Origin: Betaproteobacteria bacterium
GTDB lineage: Bacteria > Pseudomonadota > Gammaproteobacteria > Burkholderiales > SG8-39
Length of the DNA stretch: 64,000 nt
Assembly: GCA_004297625.1 (NCBI GenBank)
Contig: SCTY01000003.1
Coordinates: 310,001-374,000 of the forward strand
Direction of reading: 5' to 3'
Positions 10,873 to 19,882 of this stretch are shown in pieces. How positions within the stretch are numbered: the stretch's first letter is position 1; the number at the start of each line of letters is the position of its first letter. The position numbers were made by a program, and so were the translations under genes. The notes under the pieces were generated by a model. The model was given only the letters and a program-made list of their open reading frames with translations, had not been told where the DNA came from and ran no database searches.

Positions 10873-12180
10873 TCAGGCGCAGTTCGCCTGCCAGTCGGCG
10901 AGCACGCGCTCGAGCATCACTTCGGCGGCGCCGAAACTCTTATTTGCGTCGAATAGCGCGTCGATTTCTTCGGGTTTCATGCGAGCGCCTACTTCGGCGT
11001 CGCTCCGCATGACCTCGCGCAAATCCTTCTTCTCATGCAGCGCCTGCGCGCACAGTCGATCGGCCAGCGCGCGCGATAGCCGCAGCGCCACCGCTTCGGA
11101 AAATACCAGCCCGCCGGTCTCGTCGATATTGGCTTGCATCGCTGCGGCATCGAGCTCCAAGCCCTTCAGCACGTACGCCATCGCGCCAAGCGCGCTCGAA
11201 GCGCCGAGCGCGAGCGCGCGCAGCGTGGACCACTGGTTTTGCCATTGCCCGAGGCCGCGCTCGTGCTCCGGCAGAAGCTCGGCGAACAGCGTCGCCGCGA
11301 GACCCGGAGCGCGCTGCGCAGCCTCTAACGCGAGAAGCGAACCCGAGGGATTGCGCTTGTGCGGCATGCTCGAGGAACCGCCGCGACCCGTACCGGACGG
11401 CTCGGCGACCTCGCCCACTTCCGGCTGCATGAGCAGCGTCACGTCGCGGGCGATCTTCGCCGCGATGCCCGTGAGGATCGCGAGCTCGCTCCCCAGGCGC
11501 GCGAACCCGTCGCGCGCGCTATGCCACGTGACGGGGTCTTTGAGTCCCAAATCCTTGGCGAGGATTTCGGCGATCGCCGGCCCCTTGTCACGAAAAGCGG
11601 AAAGCGTGCCGGCCGCGCCGCCAAACTGCAGCACGCAGCCTTCTTCCACCGCAGCGCGCCAGTGCGGCAGCGCCCGGGCGAGCGGAGCGAGCCACATCGC
11701 GCATTTCCAGCCGAACGGCACCGGCGCGGCCGGCTGCAGCAGCGTGCGCGCGAGCATCGGCGTATTGGCATGCCGGCGCGCAAGCGCCGCGGCTGAATCG
11801 CCAAGCTCGACCGCGAGCGCGGTAATGCGCTCTGCGGCCTGCTTCATGCAGAGCGCGGCCGCGGTGTCCATCGCATCCTGGCTCGTCGCTCCGAAATGCA
11901 CGTAGCGGGCGGCTTCTGCGGGCACCTGAGCGCGGAGCGCCGCCACGAAGGGAATCGCCAGCGTGCCGGCGTTTCTCGCCTCATGCGCAAGCGCGGCGAT
12001 GTTGAAGGTCGCGCGCCCGCACGCTTGCGCGATGGCGTTCGCTACGGGTTGCGGAAAGAAACCAGCCCTTGCGGTGGCGATCGCGAGCGCGCCTTCGAAG
12101 CGCGCCATCGCGGCCAGAAGTTTTTCGTCGGTGAGCGCCGCGGCGCAGCGCTCGTCCGAAAAGATGAGCTCGAGGCTCAG
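10873..12180 (-). CDS. pcaB: 3-carboxy-cis,cis-muconate cycloisomerase
   Basis: This enzyme lactonises 3-carboxymuconate, the product of protocatechuate 3,4-dioxygenase. The fumarase/aspartase superfamily signature GGSSSMPHKRNP is intact, as is the HFGATSQDAMDTA segment. The family N-terminus (Met-Ser-Leu-Glu) corresponds exactly to CTG AGC CTC GAG at 12180, which overlaps the pcaG stop as CTGA and gives 435 residues. An ATG at 12228 would add 16 atypical residues read inside pcaG and overlap it by 52 bases. It is the last gene of the ligase-hydrolase-isomerase-pcaH-pcaG-pcaB operon. Confidence 0.93.
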   Translation of the reverse strand: MSLELIFSDERCAAALTDEKLLAAMARFEGALAIATARAGFFPQPVANAIAQACGRATFNIAALAHEARNAGTLAIPFVAALRAQVPAEAARYVHFGATSQDAMDTAAALCMKQAAERITALAVELGDSAAALARRHANTPMLARTLLQPAAPVPFGWKCAMWLAPLARALPHWRAAVEEGCVLQFGGAAGTLSAFRDKGPAIAEILAKDLGLKDPVTWHSARDGFARLGSELAILTGIAAKIARDVTLLMQPEVGEVAEPSGTGRGGSSSMPHKRNPSGSLLALEAAQRAPGLAATLFAELLPEHERGLGQWQNQWSTLRALALGASSALGAMAYVLKGLELDAAAMQANIDETGGLVFSEAVALRLSRALADRLCAQALHEKKDLREVMRSDAEVGARMKPEEIDALFDANKSFGAAEVMLERVLADWQANCA

Positions 12181-12740
12181 AAGTCGAAGAACACCGTCTC
12201 GTTCTTGCCCTGCAGGATCACGTTCCACTCGAGCACGCCGTCGCCTTTTCTTCGGGCGAGGAGAGTCGGGCGGCGTTCGGCCGGCACGAGCTTGAGCACG
12301 GGGTCGTCGGCATTCGCCGGCTCATCGGGAAAGTAAATGCGCGTGAGGAGCTGCTTGAGCAGCCCGCGCATGAAAATCGTCACCGCGAGATGCGGCGCCT
12401 GCAGTTTGCCCTCGGAGCCGGGAACGCGCCCCGGCTTGATGGTGCGGAAGCGGAAGTTGCCGTCGTTGTCGGTGAGCGAGCGCCCGTAACCGCGAAATTT
12501 CGGATCGAGCGGCTTGTCCTGCGTGTCTTCCGGGCTCGCGTACTTGCCGTGGCTGTTCGCTTGCCAGATCTCGACGGCGGCGTCGTTCACCGGTCTTCCG
12601 TCGCCGTCGAGCACGCGGCCTTCGATGCGCACGCGCTCTCCGGCGACGCCTTGCGGCGCAAGGTCCTCGATCACCATCCATTCGAGCCCGATGCGCAGAT
12701 ACGGCCCGATGGTTTGCGAAGTAGTGGCGCGCAGGCTCAT
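12177..12740 (-). CDS. pcaG: Protocatechuate 3,4-dioxygenase alpha subunit
   Basis: This is the non-iron-binding alpha subunit of the intradiol dioxygenase that opens the protocatechuate ring between the two hydroxyls. The protein of 187 residues has the family's usual length. It shows the conserved TTSQTIGPY near the N-terminus and VEIWQANSHGKY in the middle, followed by the APHLAVTIFMRG strand. The start overlaps the pcaH stop as ATGA, so the subunits are translationally coupled in the usual H-G order. Confidence 0.95.
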   Translation of the reverse strand: MSLRATTSQTIGPYLRIGLEWMVIEDLAPQGVAGERVRIEGRVLDGDGRPVNDAAVEIWQANSHGKYASPEDTQDKPLDPKFRGYGRSLTDNDGNFRFRTIKPGRVPGSEGKLQAPHLAVTIFMRGLLKQLLTRIYFPDEPANADDPVLKLVPAERRPTLLARRKGDGVLEWNVILQGKNETVFFDF

Positions 12741-13447
12741 CGGCGGGTCTCCATGGGGGTGGCTTCACGGCCGCGCAGCACGATGTCGAAGCGGTAGGCG
12801 AGCGCGTACTCGGGGAGGGTGTTTTCCCAGTCGAAGACCGAAACCAGGCGCTCGCGAGCCTTCTCGTCGGCGACACAGTTGTACATGGGGTCGTAGTCGA
12901 GCAGCGGATCGCCGGGGAAGTACATCTGCGTGATGAGGCGCGTCACGAGCGCCGGGCCGAAGAGCGAGAAATGGATGTGCGCCGGGCGCCAGGCGTTGTA
13001 GTGGTTGCGCCAGGGATATTCCCCCGGGCGGATGGTGAGGAAGCGGTAGTTGCCGTTCGCGTCGGTGAGGCAGCGGCCGCCGCCGGTGAAATTCGGATCG
13101 ATCGGCGCGTCGTGCTGGTCCACCACGTGGTTGTAGCGCCCGGCGGCGTTCGCCTGCCAGATCTCGATCAGCATGTTGGGGATCGGCTTGCCGTTTTCGT
13201 CGAGCGCGCGCCCGCTCACCACAATGCGCTCGCCCTGTGGTTCGCCCTTGTGCTGCTTGGTAAGGTCGTTGTCGGTGGGCTTGATGTCGCCATAGCCGAA
13301 GACCGGCGCGGTGACTTCGGAGAGCGTGTGCGGCAGCACGACGAGCGGCTCGCGCGGCGCGCGCCTCACGGTCGAGGCGTACTGCGGAAAGAGATATTCG
13401 GGCTGCGTATCGAAATACGGGCGCCGGTAGGGCGCTGGGCTCTTCAT
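12737..13447 (-). CDS. pcaH: Protocatechuate 3,4-dioxygenase beta subunit (iron-binding)
   Basis: This is the catalytic beta subunit of 236 residues. The four ferric-iron ligands can be placed: Tyr105 in AGRYNH, Tyr144 in GEYPWRN, and His157 and His159 in RPAHIHFS. The spacing matches characterised PcaH proteins. It cleaves protocatechuate to 3-carboxy-cis,cis-muconate in the cytoplasm. The start lies four bases after the GST-type isomerase gene, with GGAG upstream, so it sits in the middle of a longer operon. No pcaC, pcaD or pcaQ gene is in the window. Confidence 0.96.
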   Translation of the reverse strand: MKSPAPYRRPYFDTQPEYLFPQYASTVRRAPREPLVVLPHTLSEVTAPVFGYGDIKPTDNDLTKQHKGEPQGERIVVSGRALDENGKPIPNMLIEIWQANAAGRYNHVVDQHDAPIDPNFTGGGRCLTDANGNYRFLTIRPGEYPWRNHYNAWRPAHIHFSLFGPALVTRLITQMYFPGDPLLDYDPMYNCVADEKARERLVSVFDWENTLPEYALAYRFDIVLRGREATPMETRR

Positions 13448-13451
13448 GAGA

Positions 13452-14093
13452 CTACTCCGCGTCGGGCTGCTTCGAGGGCTGCGCGCGGTCGAACGCCTCG
13501 AGCTTCATGCATTCGGCGTAGACGCGCATCAGCGTGGGATAGGGGGCGAGCTCGCAGTTGAAGCGCTGCGCGTTGAAGATCTGCGGTACCAGGCAGCAGT
13601 CGGCCATGGTCGGCGCATCGCCGTGGCTGAATTTGCCGGTGCCCGGGCCGCGGGTCATTTCGGCTTCGAGCTTCGCCAGTCCGTCGGCGATCCAGTGGCG
13701 GTACCAGGCGCTGACCTGCTCCTCGCTCTGCCCCATCTGCTTGCGCAGATAGGCGAGCGTGCGCGCATTGTTGAGCGGGTGGATCTCGCAGGCCACGAGC
13801 AGCGAGAGGCTGCGCACCCGCGCGCGCGCTTTCGGCTCCTTCGGAATGAGCGGCGGATTCGGGTGAGTCTCGTCCAGGTACTCGATGATCGCGAGCGACT
13901 GGTTCAGCACGTGGCCGTCGTCGAGCACCAGCGCAGGCAGCAGCTGCTGCGGGTTGATGGCGCCGAAATCGCTCTTCCGGTGTTCTCCCTTGCCGAGGTG
14001 CACCGCGATCGCCTCGTACGGCAGGCCCTTCAGGTTGAGCGCGATGCGCAGCCGGAAAGGCGAGGAGCCGCGGAAGAACGTGTAGAGCTTCAC
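13452..14093 (-). CDS. Glutathione-dependent maleylpyruvate/maleylacetoacetate isomerase (GST zeta-like)
   Basis: This is a glutathione S-transferase-fold isomerase of 213 residues. The N-terminal thioredoxin-like half reads KLYTFFRGSSPFRLRIALN and contains NPQQLLPAL and QSLAIIEYL, as in NagL and MaiA. It converts a cis ring-cleavage product to its trans isomer. The GTG start overlaps the stop of the hydrolase gene (GTGA). The sequence is closest by eye to NagL-type maleylpyruvate isomerases. Its partner upstream is fumarylpyruvate hydrolase-like, so the pair would complete a gentisate pathway. No gentisate dioxygenase is present here. Confidence 0.87.
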   Translation of the reverse strand: MKLYTFFRGSSPFRLRIALNLKGLPYEAIAVHLGKGEHRKSDFGAINPQQLLPALVLDDGHVLNQSLAIIEYLDETHPNPPLIPKEPKARARVRSLSLLVACEIHPLNNARTLAYLRKQMGQSEEQVSAWYRHWIADGLAKLEAEMTRGPGTGKFSHGDAPTMADCCLVPQIFNAQRFNCELAPYPTLMRVYAECMKLEAFDRAQPSKQPDAE

Positions 14094-14782
14094 AGCGCCG
14101 GGACGATTCTCACCTTGAGCTCGCCGACGCCGTCGATTCCCGCGAGCAGCTCGTCGCCGGGCTTGACGGGTCCCACGCCGGCCGGCGTGCCGGTGAAAAT
14201 CACGTCGCCCGGCTCGAGCGTGTAGTGCTCCGAGAGATACGCGATCTGCTCGGGCACCGACCAGATCATGTCGGAGAGATCCGCTTTCTGGCGCGGCTTG
14301 CCGTTGACGTTGAGCCAGATGCCGCCCTTCGCCGGATGGCCGATCTTGGAGGCGGGCGCGAGATCGCTGCACGGCGCGGACTCATCGAAGTTCTTGCCGA
14401 AGTCCCACGGGCGGCCGTGATCCTTGCCCCATTGCTGCAAGTCGCGCCGCGTCATGTCGAGGCCTACGGCGTAGCCGTAGACATGATCATTGGCGCGCTT
14501 GGCGTCGATGCGGCGGCCTCCCTTGTGCAGCGCTACGACGAGCTCGGTTTCGTAGTGATAGTTCGAGGTCTTCGCCGGATAGTGCACGCCGCCGCCGCGC
14601 GGCACGAGCGCAAACTCGGTCTTCAGAAAGAAGAACGGCTGCTCGCGGCCGTCGCCGCCCATTTCCTTCTGGTGCTCGGCATAGTTGCGCCCGACGCAGA
14701 AAATGCGCCGTACCGGAAAGCTGTCGGAGGACCCCGCCACTGCAAGCGCCGGCGGGGTCCACAGGGAAATCACGTAACCCAT
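14090..14782 (-). CDS. Fumarylacetoacetate hydrolase family protein, fumarylpyruvate hydrolase-like
   Basis: This is a metal-dependent C-C hydrolase of 230 residues. The sequence RRIFCVGRNYAEHQKEMG and the later ETELVVAL, GYAVGLDMTRRDLQ and IFTGTPAGVGPV are hallmarks of the FAH family, and the N-terminus resembles NagK. It should split fumarylpyruvate or a similar substrate. The ATG at 14782 begins MGYVISLW, where homology starts; the frame remains open further upstream without family sequence. The stop overlaps the isomerase start as GTGA. Confidence 0.9.
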   Translation of the reverse strand: MGYVISLWTPPALAVAGSSDSFPVRRIFCVGRNYAEHQKEMGGDGREQPFFFLKTEFALVPRGGGVHYPAKTSNYHYETELVVALHKGGRRIDAKRANDHVYGYAVGLDMTRRDLQQWGKDHGRPWDFGKNFDESAPCSDLAPASKIGHPAKGGIWLNVNGKPRQKADLSDMIWSVPEQIAYLSEHYTLEPGDVIFTGTPAGVGPVKPGDELLAGIDGVGELKVRIVPAL

Positions 14783-14805
14783 CGCGTCCTCAAAAAGACG
14801 CGATT

Positions 14806-16341
14806 TTAGCCCTTGCCGGCGAGCTCGCGCTCCAATATTTCGCGCAGCTTGAAGCGCTGGATCTTGCCGGTCGCGGTGCGCGGCAATTCGTCTACGGCGC
14901 GTATCCACTTCGGCCTTTTGTGGCGGGGCAGCATCCGCTCGCAGGCGTCGGCGGCGGCGCGCTGCGCTGCGGCGGAATCGTCCTTCGCCGTGACGAAGAG
15001 CGCCAGGCGCTCCAGCCCGTCGACATCCGGAACCGGCACGCATGCCGCTTCGGCGACCGCGGATTCGCCCGCCGCGACTTCCTCCAGCTCGCCCGGTTGC
15101 ACGAACTGCCCGGCGACCTTTACGAGCTCGTCGGCGCGTCCGTGGTGCACGAAGTAACCGTCGGCGTCGCGCACGAAGATGTCGCGCGTGCAGAACCACC
15201 CGTCGCGGAATAGCGCGCGCGTCTGTTCAGGCAGATTGGCGTAGCCGCTTGCGAGCGCGGGATGGCGTACCCAAAGCACGCCCGCTTGCCGCGGCGCCGG
15301 CTTGTCGCCGTGCTCGTCGCGCAGCTCGACATCGACGCCTTGGAGCGGCTGCCCGGTGCGCGCGCCCGTGGAGGTTCCGGGGAGCGTCATCATGCAGGCG
15401 CAAAACGTCTCCGACATGCCGTACAGATTCAGGATCTCGGCGCCGACTGCCTGGTGCCACTGCTCGATCAACTGGTGCGACATGCGCTCGCCACCGGCCA
15501 CGAAATGGCCCACGCGGCGCAACGGCGCCAGATGCGCCGCCGGCTCCGCCAGCAGCCGGCGGTAAATCGTCGGCACGCTGAACATTGCGCGGGGCGCATG
15601 CCGGGCGACGAGGTCGATGACGGTCTGCGCCTCCGGCCAGTCCGGATAAAGGATCGAAGTCACGCCGTGCGCGAGCGGCGCGAGCAGTCCGTGCTCCAGG
15701 CCGAACGCGAAGAAAAACTTCGACGTGGTGAGCACACGCTCGCCGGCGCGCAGGCCGATGACATGGAACGCGTTGCCCAGCGCGCGGAAGCTGCGGTGGA
15801 CGTGCACGATGCCCTTGGGCCGTCCGGTGGTGCCCGACGAATAGAGATAAAAAGCCGGCGTTTCCGGTCCGGCGGCAAACGCTGCGGGTTGCGGCGCATC
15901 GCGCTGAACCTCGCGCCAGGCCGGCAGGCCGCCCGCCGCGCCGGCGATGGCGATGCGGCCTTCGCGCGCGAGCTCGGCGGTGAGATCGGGGCGCGCTCGA
16001 GCGAACACATCCTCGATGATGGCGAGGCGAGCGCCGCTGTCGACGAGGATGTGCCGGTATTCCGCCTCGCTCAGCTTGTTGTTGAGCGCGACGGCCACTG
16101 CGCCCGCGTGCACTACGCCCAGCCAGGCGGCGGCGAACTCGGCGGTATCGCGCATGAGGACGAGCACCCTGTCGCCCGGCCGCACGCCGAGCGCCGCGAG
16201 CGCGCCGGCCGCGCGCCGCACGCGCTCGGCAAGCTCGGCAAACGAAACCTGGTCCGCGCCACAGATGAAAGCGATGCGGCTGCCGTTGCGCGCCAGCGCC
16301 TCGGAGCCGAGCAGAAGATCTGCGCCGTTCATGATTTGCAT
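14806..16341 (-). CDS. Benzoate-CoA ligase family AMP-binding protein
   Basis: This is an acyl-adenylate-forming enzyme of 511 residues that activates an aromatic or related acid as its CoA ester. The P-loop YSSGTTGRPKGIVH and the later YGMSET motif are present, as is the C-terminal catalytic lysine in RTATGKIQRFKLR. It lacks the HVDTFAR-type N-terminus of aminobenzoate ligases. Either ATG 16341 or ATG 16332 may be used; the frame extends further upstream but into the MarR gene's regulatory region. It is the first gene of the operon that ends with pcaB, and it is divergent from the MarR gene. Confidence 0.87.
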   Translation of the reverse strand: MQIMNGADLLLGSEALARNGSRIAFICGADQVSFAELAERVRRAAGALAALGVRPGDRVLVLMRDTAEFAAAWLGVVHAGAVAVALNNKLSEAEYRHILVDSGARLAIIEDVFARARPDLTAELAREGRIAIAGAAGGLPAWREVQRDAPQPAAFAAGPETPAFYLYSSGTTGRPKGIVHVHRSFRALGNAFHVIGLRAGERVLTTSKFFFAFGLEHGLLAPLAHGVTSILYPDWPEAQTVIDLVARHAPRAMFSVPTIYRRLLAEPAAHLAPLRRVGHFVAGGERMSHQLIEQWHQAVGAEILNLYGMSETFCACMMTLPGTSTGARTGQPLQGVDVELRDEHGDKPAPRQAGVLWVRHPALASGYANLPEQTRALFRDGWFCTRDIFVRDADGYFVHHGRADELVKVAGQFVQPGELEEVAAGESAVAEAACVPVPDVDGLERLALFVTAKDDSAAAQRAAADACERMLPRHKRPKWIRAVDELPRTATGKIQRFKLREILERELAGKG

Positions 16342-16372
16342 GGACCCTTGCGGACGGCTAGCATGGTAGCAA

Positions 16373-16391
16373 TTGTTCGGGCCCCCAACAA
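16373..16391. promoter_or_regulatory. Candidate MarR operator between ligase and marR genes
   Basis: TTGTT (16373-16377) and AACAA (16387-16391) form an inverted repeat with a nine-base spacer. It lies in the 52-base gap between the divergent ligase operon and the MarR gene, ending just before the MarR ATG. Both promoters must be in or near this gap. Assignment is by position only. Confidence 0.4.
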
Positions 16392-16393
16392 AT

Positions 16394-16825
16394 ATGAAGG
16401 TCAACGGCGCGCCATTGAAGCAAGGCATGCTGCCTGGGCTGCTCGGCTACCGCCTGCGGCTTGCGCAGCAGGCGGTGTTTCGCGATTTTTCGGCGAGCGT
16501 GGCGGAGATCTCGCCCGGTCGCTTCGGTATCCTGCTTCTTATCGACGCCAACCCCGGCGTCACCCAGAGCCGGCTCGCCCAGGCGGTATCGCTCGAGCGC
16601 TCCACGATGGTAGGAGTGCTGCACGCGCTGCAGGGCAGCGGGCTCGTAGAGCGCCGGCGCGGCACCGACCGGCGCACCAACGGGCTTTGGTTGACGCCGC
16701 GCGGCCATGCCCTTATGGCGCGCCTCAAGCGGCGCATCCAGGCGCATGAGCGGCGCGTAGCCTCGAGGCTAAGCGCCGCCGAGCGCGAGCAGCTCCTCGG
16801 ACTGCTGGGGAAGCTGACCGGCTAG
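16394..16825 (+). CDS. MarR family transcriptional regulator
   Basis: This is a small regulator of 143 residues with a winged helix between about residues 30 and 100. Its recognition segment is TQSRLAQAVSLERSTMVGVL, and the wing is GLVERRRGTDRRTNGLWLT. Divergent transcription from the CoA-ligase operon suggests that it represses that operon and itself, responding to an aromatic acid or its CoA ester. The ATG at 16394 is preferred to a TTG at 16373, which lies inside the palindrome. A bidirectional terminator follows the stop. Confidence 0.88.
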   Translation: MKVNGAPLKQGMLPGLLGYRLRLAQQAVFRDFSASVAEISPGRFGILLLIDANPGVTQSRLAQAVSLERSTMVGVLHALQGSGLVERRRGTDRRTNGLWLTPRGHALMARLKRRIQAHERRVASRLSAAEREQLLGLLGKLTG

Positions 16826-16832
16826 AAAACGA

Positions 16833-16856
16833 AAAGGGGCGCCGCAGCGCCCCTTT
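16833..16856. terminator. Bidirectional rho-independent terminator between marR and amtB
   Basis: AAAGGGGCGC pairs perfectly with GCGCCCCTTT across a CGCA loop. Runs of A on one side and T on the other make it usable for both converging transcripts, the MarR gene and amtB. Confidence 0.85.
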
Positions 16857-16875
16857 CGAGTACCGGGTGCGGCGC

Positions 16876-18273
16876 TTACATGCGGTAGGCCGCCTCGCCA
16901 TGCGCCGTGGTGTCGAGGCCTTCGCGCTCGTGCTCTTCGCTCACGCGCAAGCCGATCGTGAGATCGACGAGCTTGTACGCGATGAAGGCGACGACGCCCG
17001 ACCAGACCACGGTGACGCCGACCGCCTTCGCCTGGATCCAAACCTGCGCAGCGATGCTCTCGAAGCCCGGCTTCATCTCGAACCAGTTGTTGACGAAGCC
17101 CGGCCCGCCCAGCGACGGCGCGTTGAACACGCCGGTCAGGAGCGCGCCAAGGATCCCGCCGACGGCGTGCACGCCGAAGACGTCGAGCGAGTCGTCCGCG
17201 CCGATCAGCCGCTTCAGCCCGCTCACGCCCCACAGGCACACCAGCCCGGCGGCGAGGCCGATGACGAACGCGCCCGCGATGCCGACGTTGCCGGCGGCCG
17301 GAGTGATCGCGACCAGGCCTGCCACCGCGCCCGAGGCGCCGCCGAGCATCGTCGGCTTGCCCTTGAAGATCGCTTCGCCGAGGGTCCAGGAAAGCACCGC
17401 GCACGCCGTCGCGAGGTAGGTGTTCATGAAGGCGAGCGCGGCGGACGTGCCGGCCTCGAGCGCGGAGCCCGCGTTGAAGCCGAACCAGCCCACCCACAGC
17501 AGCGACGCGCCGATCATGGTAAGCGGCAGGTTGTGCGCGGGCATCGCCTCCTTGCCGTAGCCGATGCGCTTGCCGACGAGGTAGGCGCCGACCAGGCCGG
17601 CGATACCGGCGTTGATGTGCACCACGGTGCCGCCCGCGAAATCGAGCGCGCCCATCTGCCATAGCCATCCGGCCTTGCCGTTGAGCTCATCCACCACTTT
17701 GGCGCCGGTGTAGGCGTCAGGCCCCATCCAGAACCACACCATGTGCGCGATCGGCGTGTAGGCGAACGTGAACCAGATGACGATGAACGCGAGTACCGCC
17801 GAAAATTTAATTCGCTCGGCGAAGGCGCCGAGGATCAGGCAGGCGGTGATGGCGGCGAAGGTCGCCTGGAAGGCGACGAACACCAGCTCGGGAATCACCA
17901 CGCCCTTCGAGAAGGTCGCCGCCATGGCGTCGGTAGCGCCCTTCAAGAACAGCCGGTCGAAGCCGCCGAAGAACGCGTTGCCCTCGGTGAACGCGAGGCT
18001 GTAGCCGTAAATGCACCACAGCACCGTGACGAGCGAGAACACGACGAACACCTGCATCAGCACGGAAAGCGCGTTCTTTGCCCGGACCATGCCGCCGTAG
18101 AAGAGCGCCAGCGCCGGTACGCTCATCATGATGACGAGCGCAGTGGACACGAGCATCCAGGCGACGTCGCCCTTGTTCGGCGTCGGCGCCGCCGCCGTGG
18201 CCTGTTGTGCAAGCACCGCGCCGCTGAAAACGAGGGACAGGGCTGCAGCGCCCCACGCAAAAAGTCTCTTCAT
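16876..18273 (-). CDS. amtB: Ammonium transporter AmtB
   Basis: This is an inner-membrane ammonium channel of 465 residues. A signal-like N-terminus ends near Ala-Gln (VFSGAVLAQQ) and is followed by eleven hydrophobic segments. Signature segments include ALALFYGGMVRAKN, DFAGGTVVHINAG with the pore histidine, and VFGVHAVGGILGALLTG with the second histidine. The ATG at 18273 has AAGGAG upstream and follows glnK by 10 bases. GlnK should plug this channel when nitrogen is plentiful. A candidate NtrC/sigma-54 promoter upstream of the porin gene would drive the whole set. Confidence 0.96.
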   Translation of the reverse strand: MKRLFAWGAAALSLVFSGAVLAQQATAAAPTPNKGDVAWMLVSTALVIMMSVPALALFYGGMVRAKNALSVLMQVFVVFSLVTVLWCIYGYSLAFTEGNAFFGGFDRLFLKGATDAMAATFSKGVVIPELVFVAFQATFAAITACLILGAFAERIKFSAVLAFIVIWFTFAYTPIAHMVWFWMGPDAYTGAKVVDELNGKAGWLWQMGALDFAGGTVVHINAGIAGLVGAYLVGKRIGYGKEAMPAHNLPLTMIGASLLWVGWFGFNAGSALEAGTSAALAFMNTYLATACAVLSWTLGEAIFKGKPTMLGGASGAVAGLVAITPAAGNVGIAGAFVIGLAAGLVCLWGVSGLKRLIGADDSLDVFGVHAVGGILGALLTGVFNAPSLGGPGFVNNWFEMKPGFESIAAQVWIQAKAVGVTVVWSGVVAFIAYKLVDLTIGLRVSEEHEREGLDTTAHGEAAYRM

Positions 18274-18283
18274 TGCATTCTCC

Positions 18284-19401
<1,118 letters not shown>

Positions 19402-19446
19402 ATGCTCCCTGGGTTGATTGGTGGTTGGGTAGGCTGGCCCTCCCTT

Positions 19447-19462
19447 AGCACCTCGTGTGCCA
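19447..19462 (-). promoter_or_regulatory. Candidate sigma-54 promoter of porin-glnK-amtB
   Basis: On the minus strand the sequence TGGCACACGAGGTGCT fits TGGCACG-N4-TTGCW at all but two positions. The essential GG and GC doublets are correctly spaced. Transcription would start about 35 bases before the porin ATG. Sigma-54 control fits the glnK-amtB genes downstream. Confidence 0.65.
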
Positions 19463-19512
19463 GAAAAAATATCTTGTCTTTTCAAAGTATTGCGCGAATG
19501 CCGGCTTAGCCG

Positions 19513-19529
19513 TGCACTGTTTCGGGGCG
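19513..19529. promoter_or_regulatory. Candidate NtrC binding site
   Basis: TGCAC-N6-GGGGC approximates the NtrC palindrome TGCAC-N6/7-GTGCA. One half-site is perfect and the other imperfect. It sits about 50 to 65 bases upstream of the sigma-54 promoter candidate, a typical enhancer distance. The remainder of 19402-19584 shows no gene. Confidence 0.4.
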
Positions 19530-19584
19530 CCTGTGGCCCCGCCTCGCTCGTGATCAGTGCGCCTACCTGCGTTACCGTGTCGGC

Positions 19585-19836
19585 ATGATCGACAAGCGCT
19601 TTTTCGACGACCTCAACGAGCGCATCAGCGAGGCGTTCCGCAGCTCCCCGGCACAGGACATCGAAAAGAACCTGAAGGCGATGCTCGCTTCGGGATTCGC
19701 GCGTCTCGATCTCGTGCTGCGCGAGGACTTCGAGGTGCAGCAAAAGCTCCTCGAGCGCGCGCAGGCGAAGCTCACCGAGCTTGAGGCGCGCGTCGCCGAG
19801 CTCGAAGCGCGCGCAGGATCCGGAAAACCGGAGTAA
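19585..19836 (+). CDS. ubiK: Ubiquinone biosynthesis accessory factor UbiK
   Basis: This is a small protein of 83 residues of the YqiC/UbiK family. It has a conserved amphipathic N-terminus (FFDDLNERISEAF) and a C-terminal coiled coil (QKLLERAQAKLTELEARVAELEAR). In enterobacteria UbiK forms a complex with UbiJ and aids late ubiquinone synthesis. It is followed 46 bases later by the ComM-type gene, a common arrangement. Confidence 0.9.
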   Translation: MIDKRFFDDLNERISEAFRSSPAQDIEKNLKAMLASGFARLDLVLREDFEVQQKLLERAQAKLTELEARVAELEARAGSGKPE

Positions 19837-19882
19837 ACCTCGGCGCGCTTCAGCGCGTTCCTTATTGCAAAGGGGGGAACGC

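Noticed and set aside
16373..16393. Longer MarR protein starting at TTG 16373
   Set aside because: The extra codons lie inside the inverted repeat and do not resemble MarR N-termini; ATG 16394 fits better.
19522..19541. Hairpin CGGGGC...GGCCCCG upstream of ubiK as a terminator
   Set aside because: It has no T run on either side and overlaps the candidate NtrC site.
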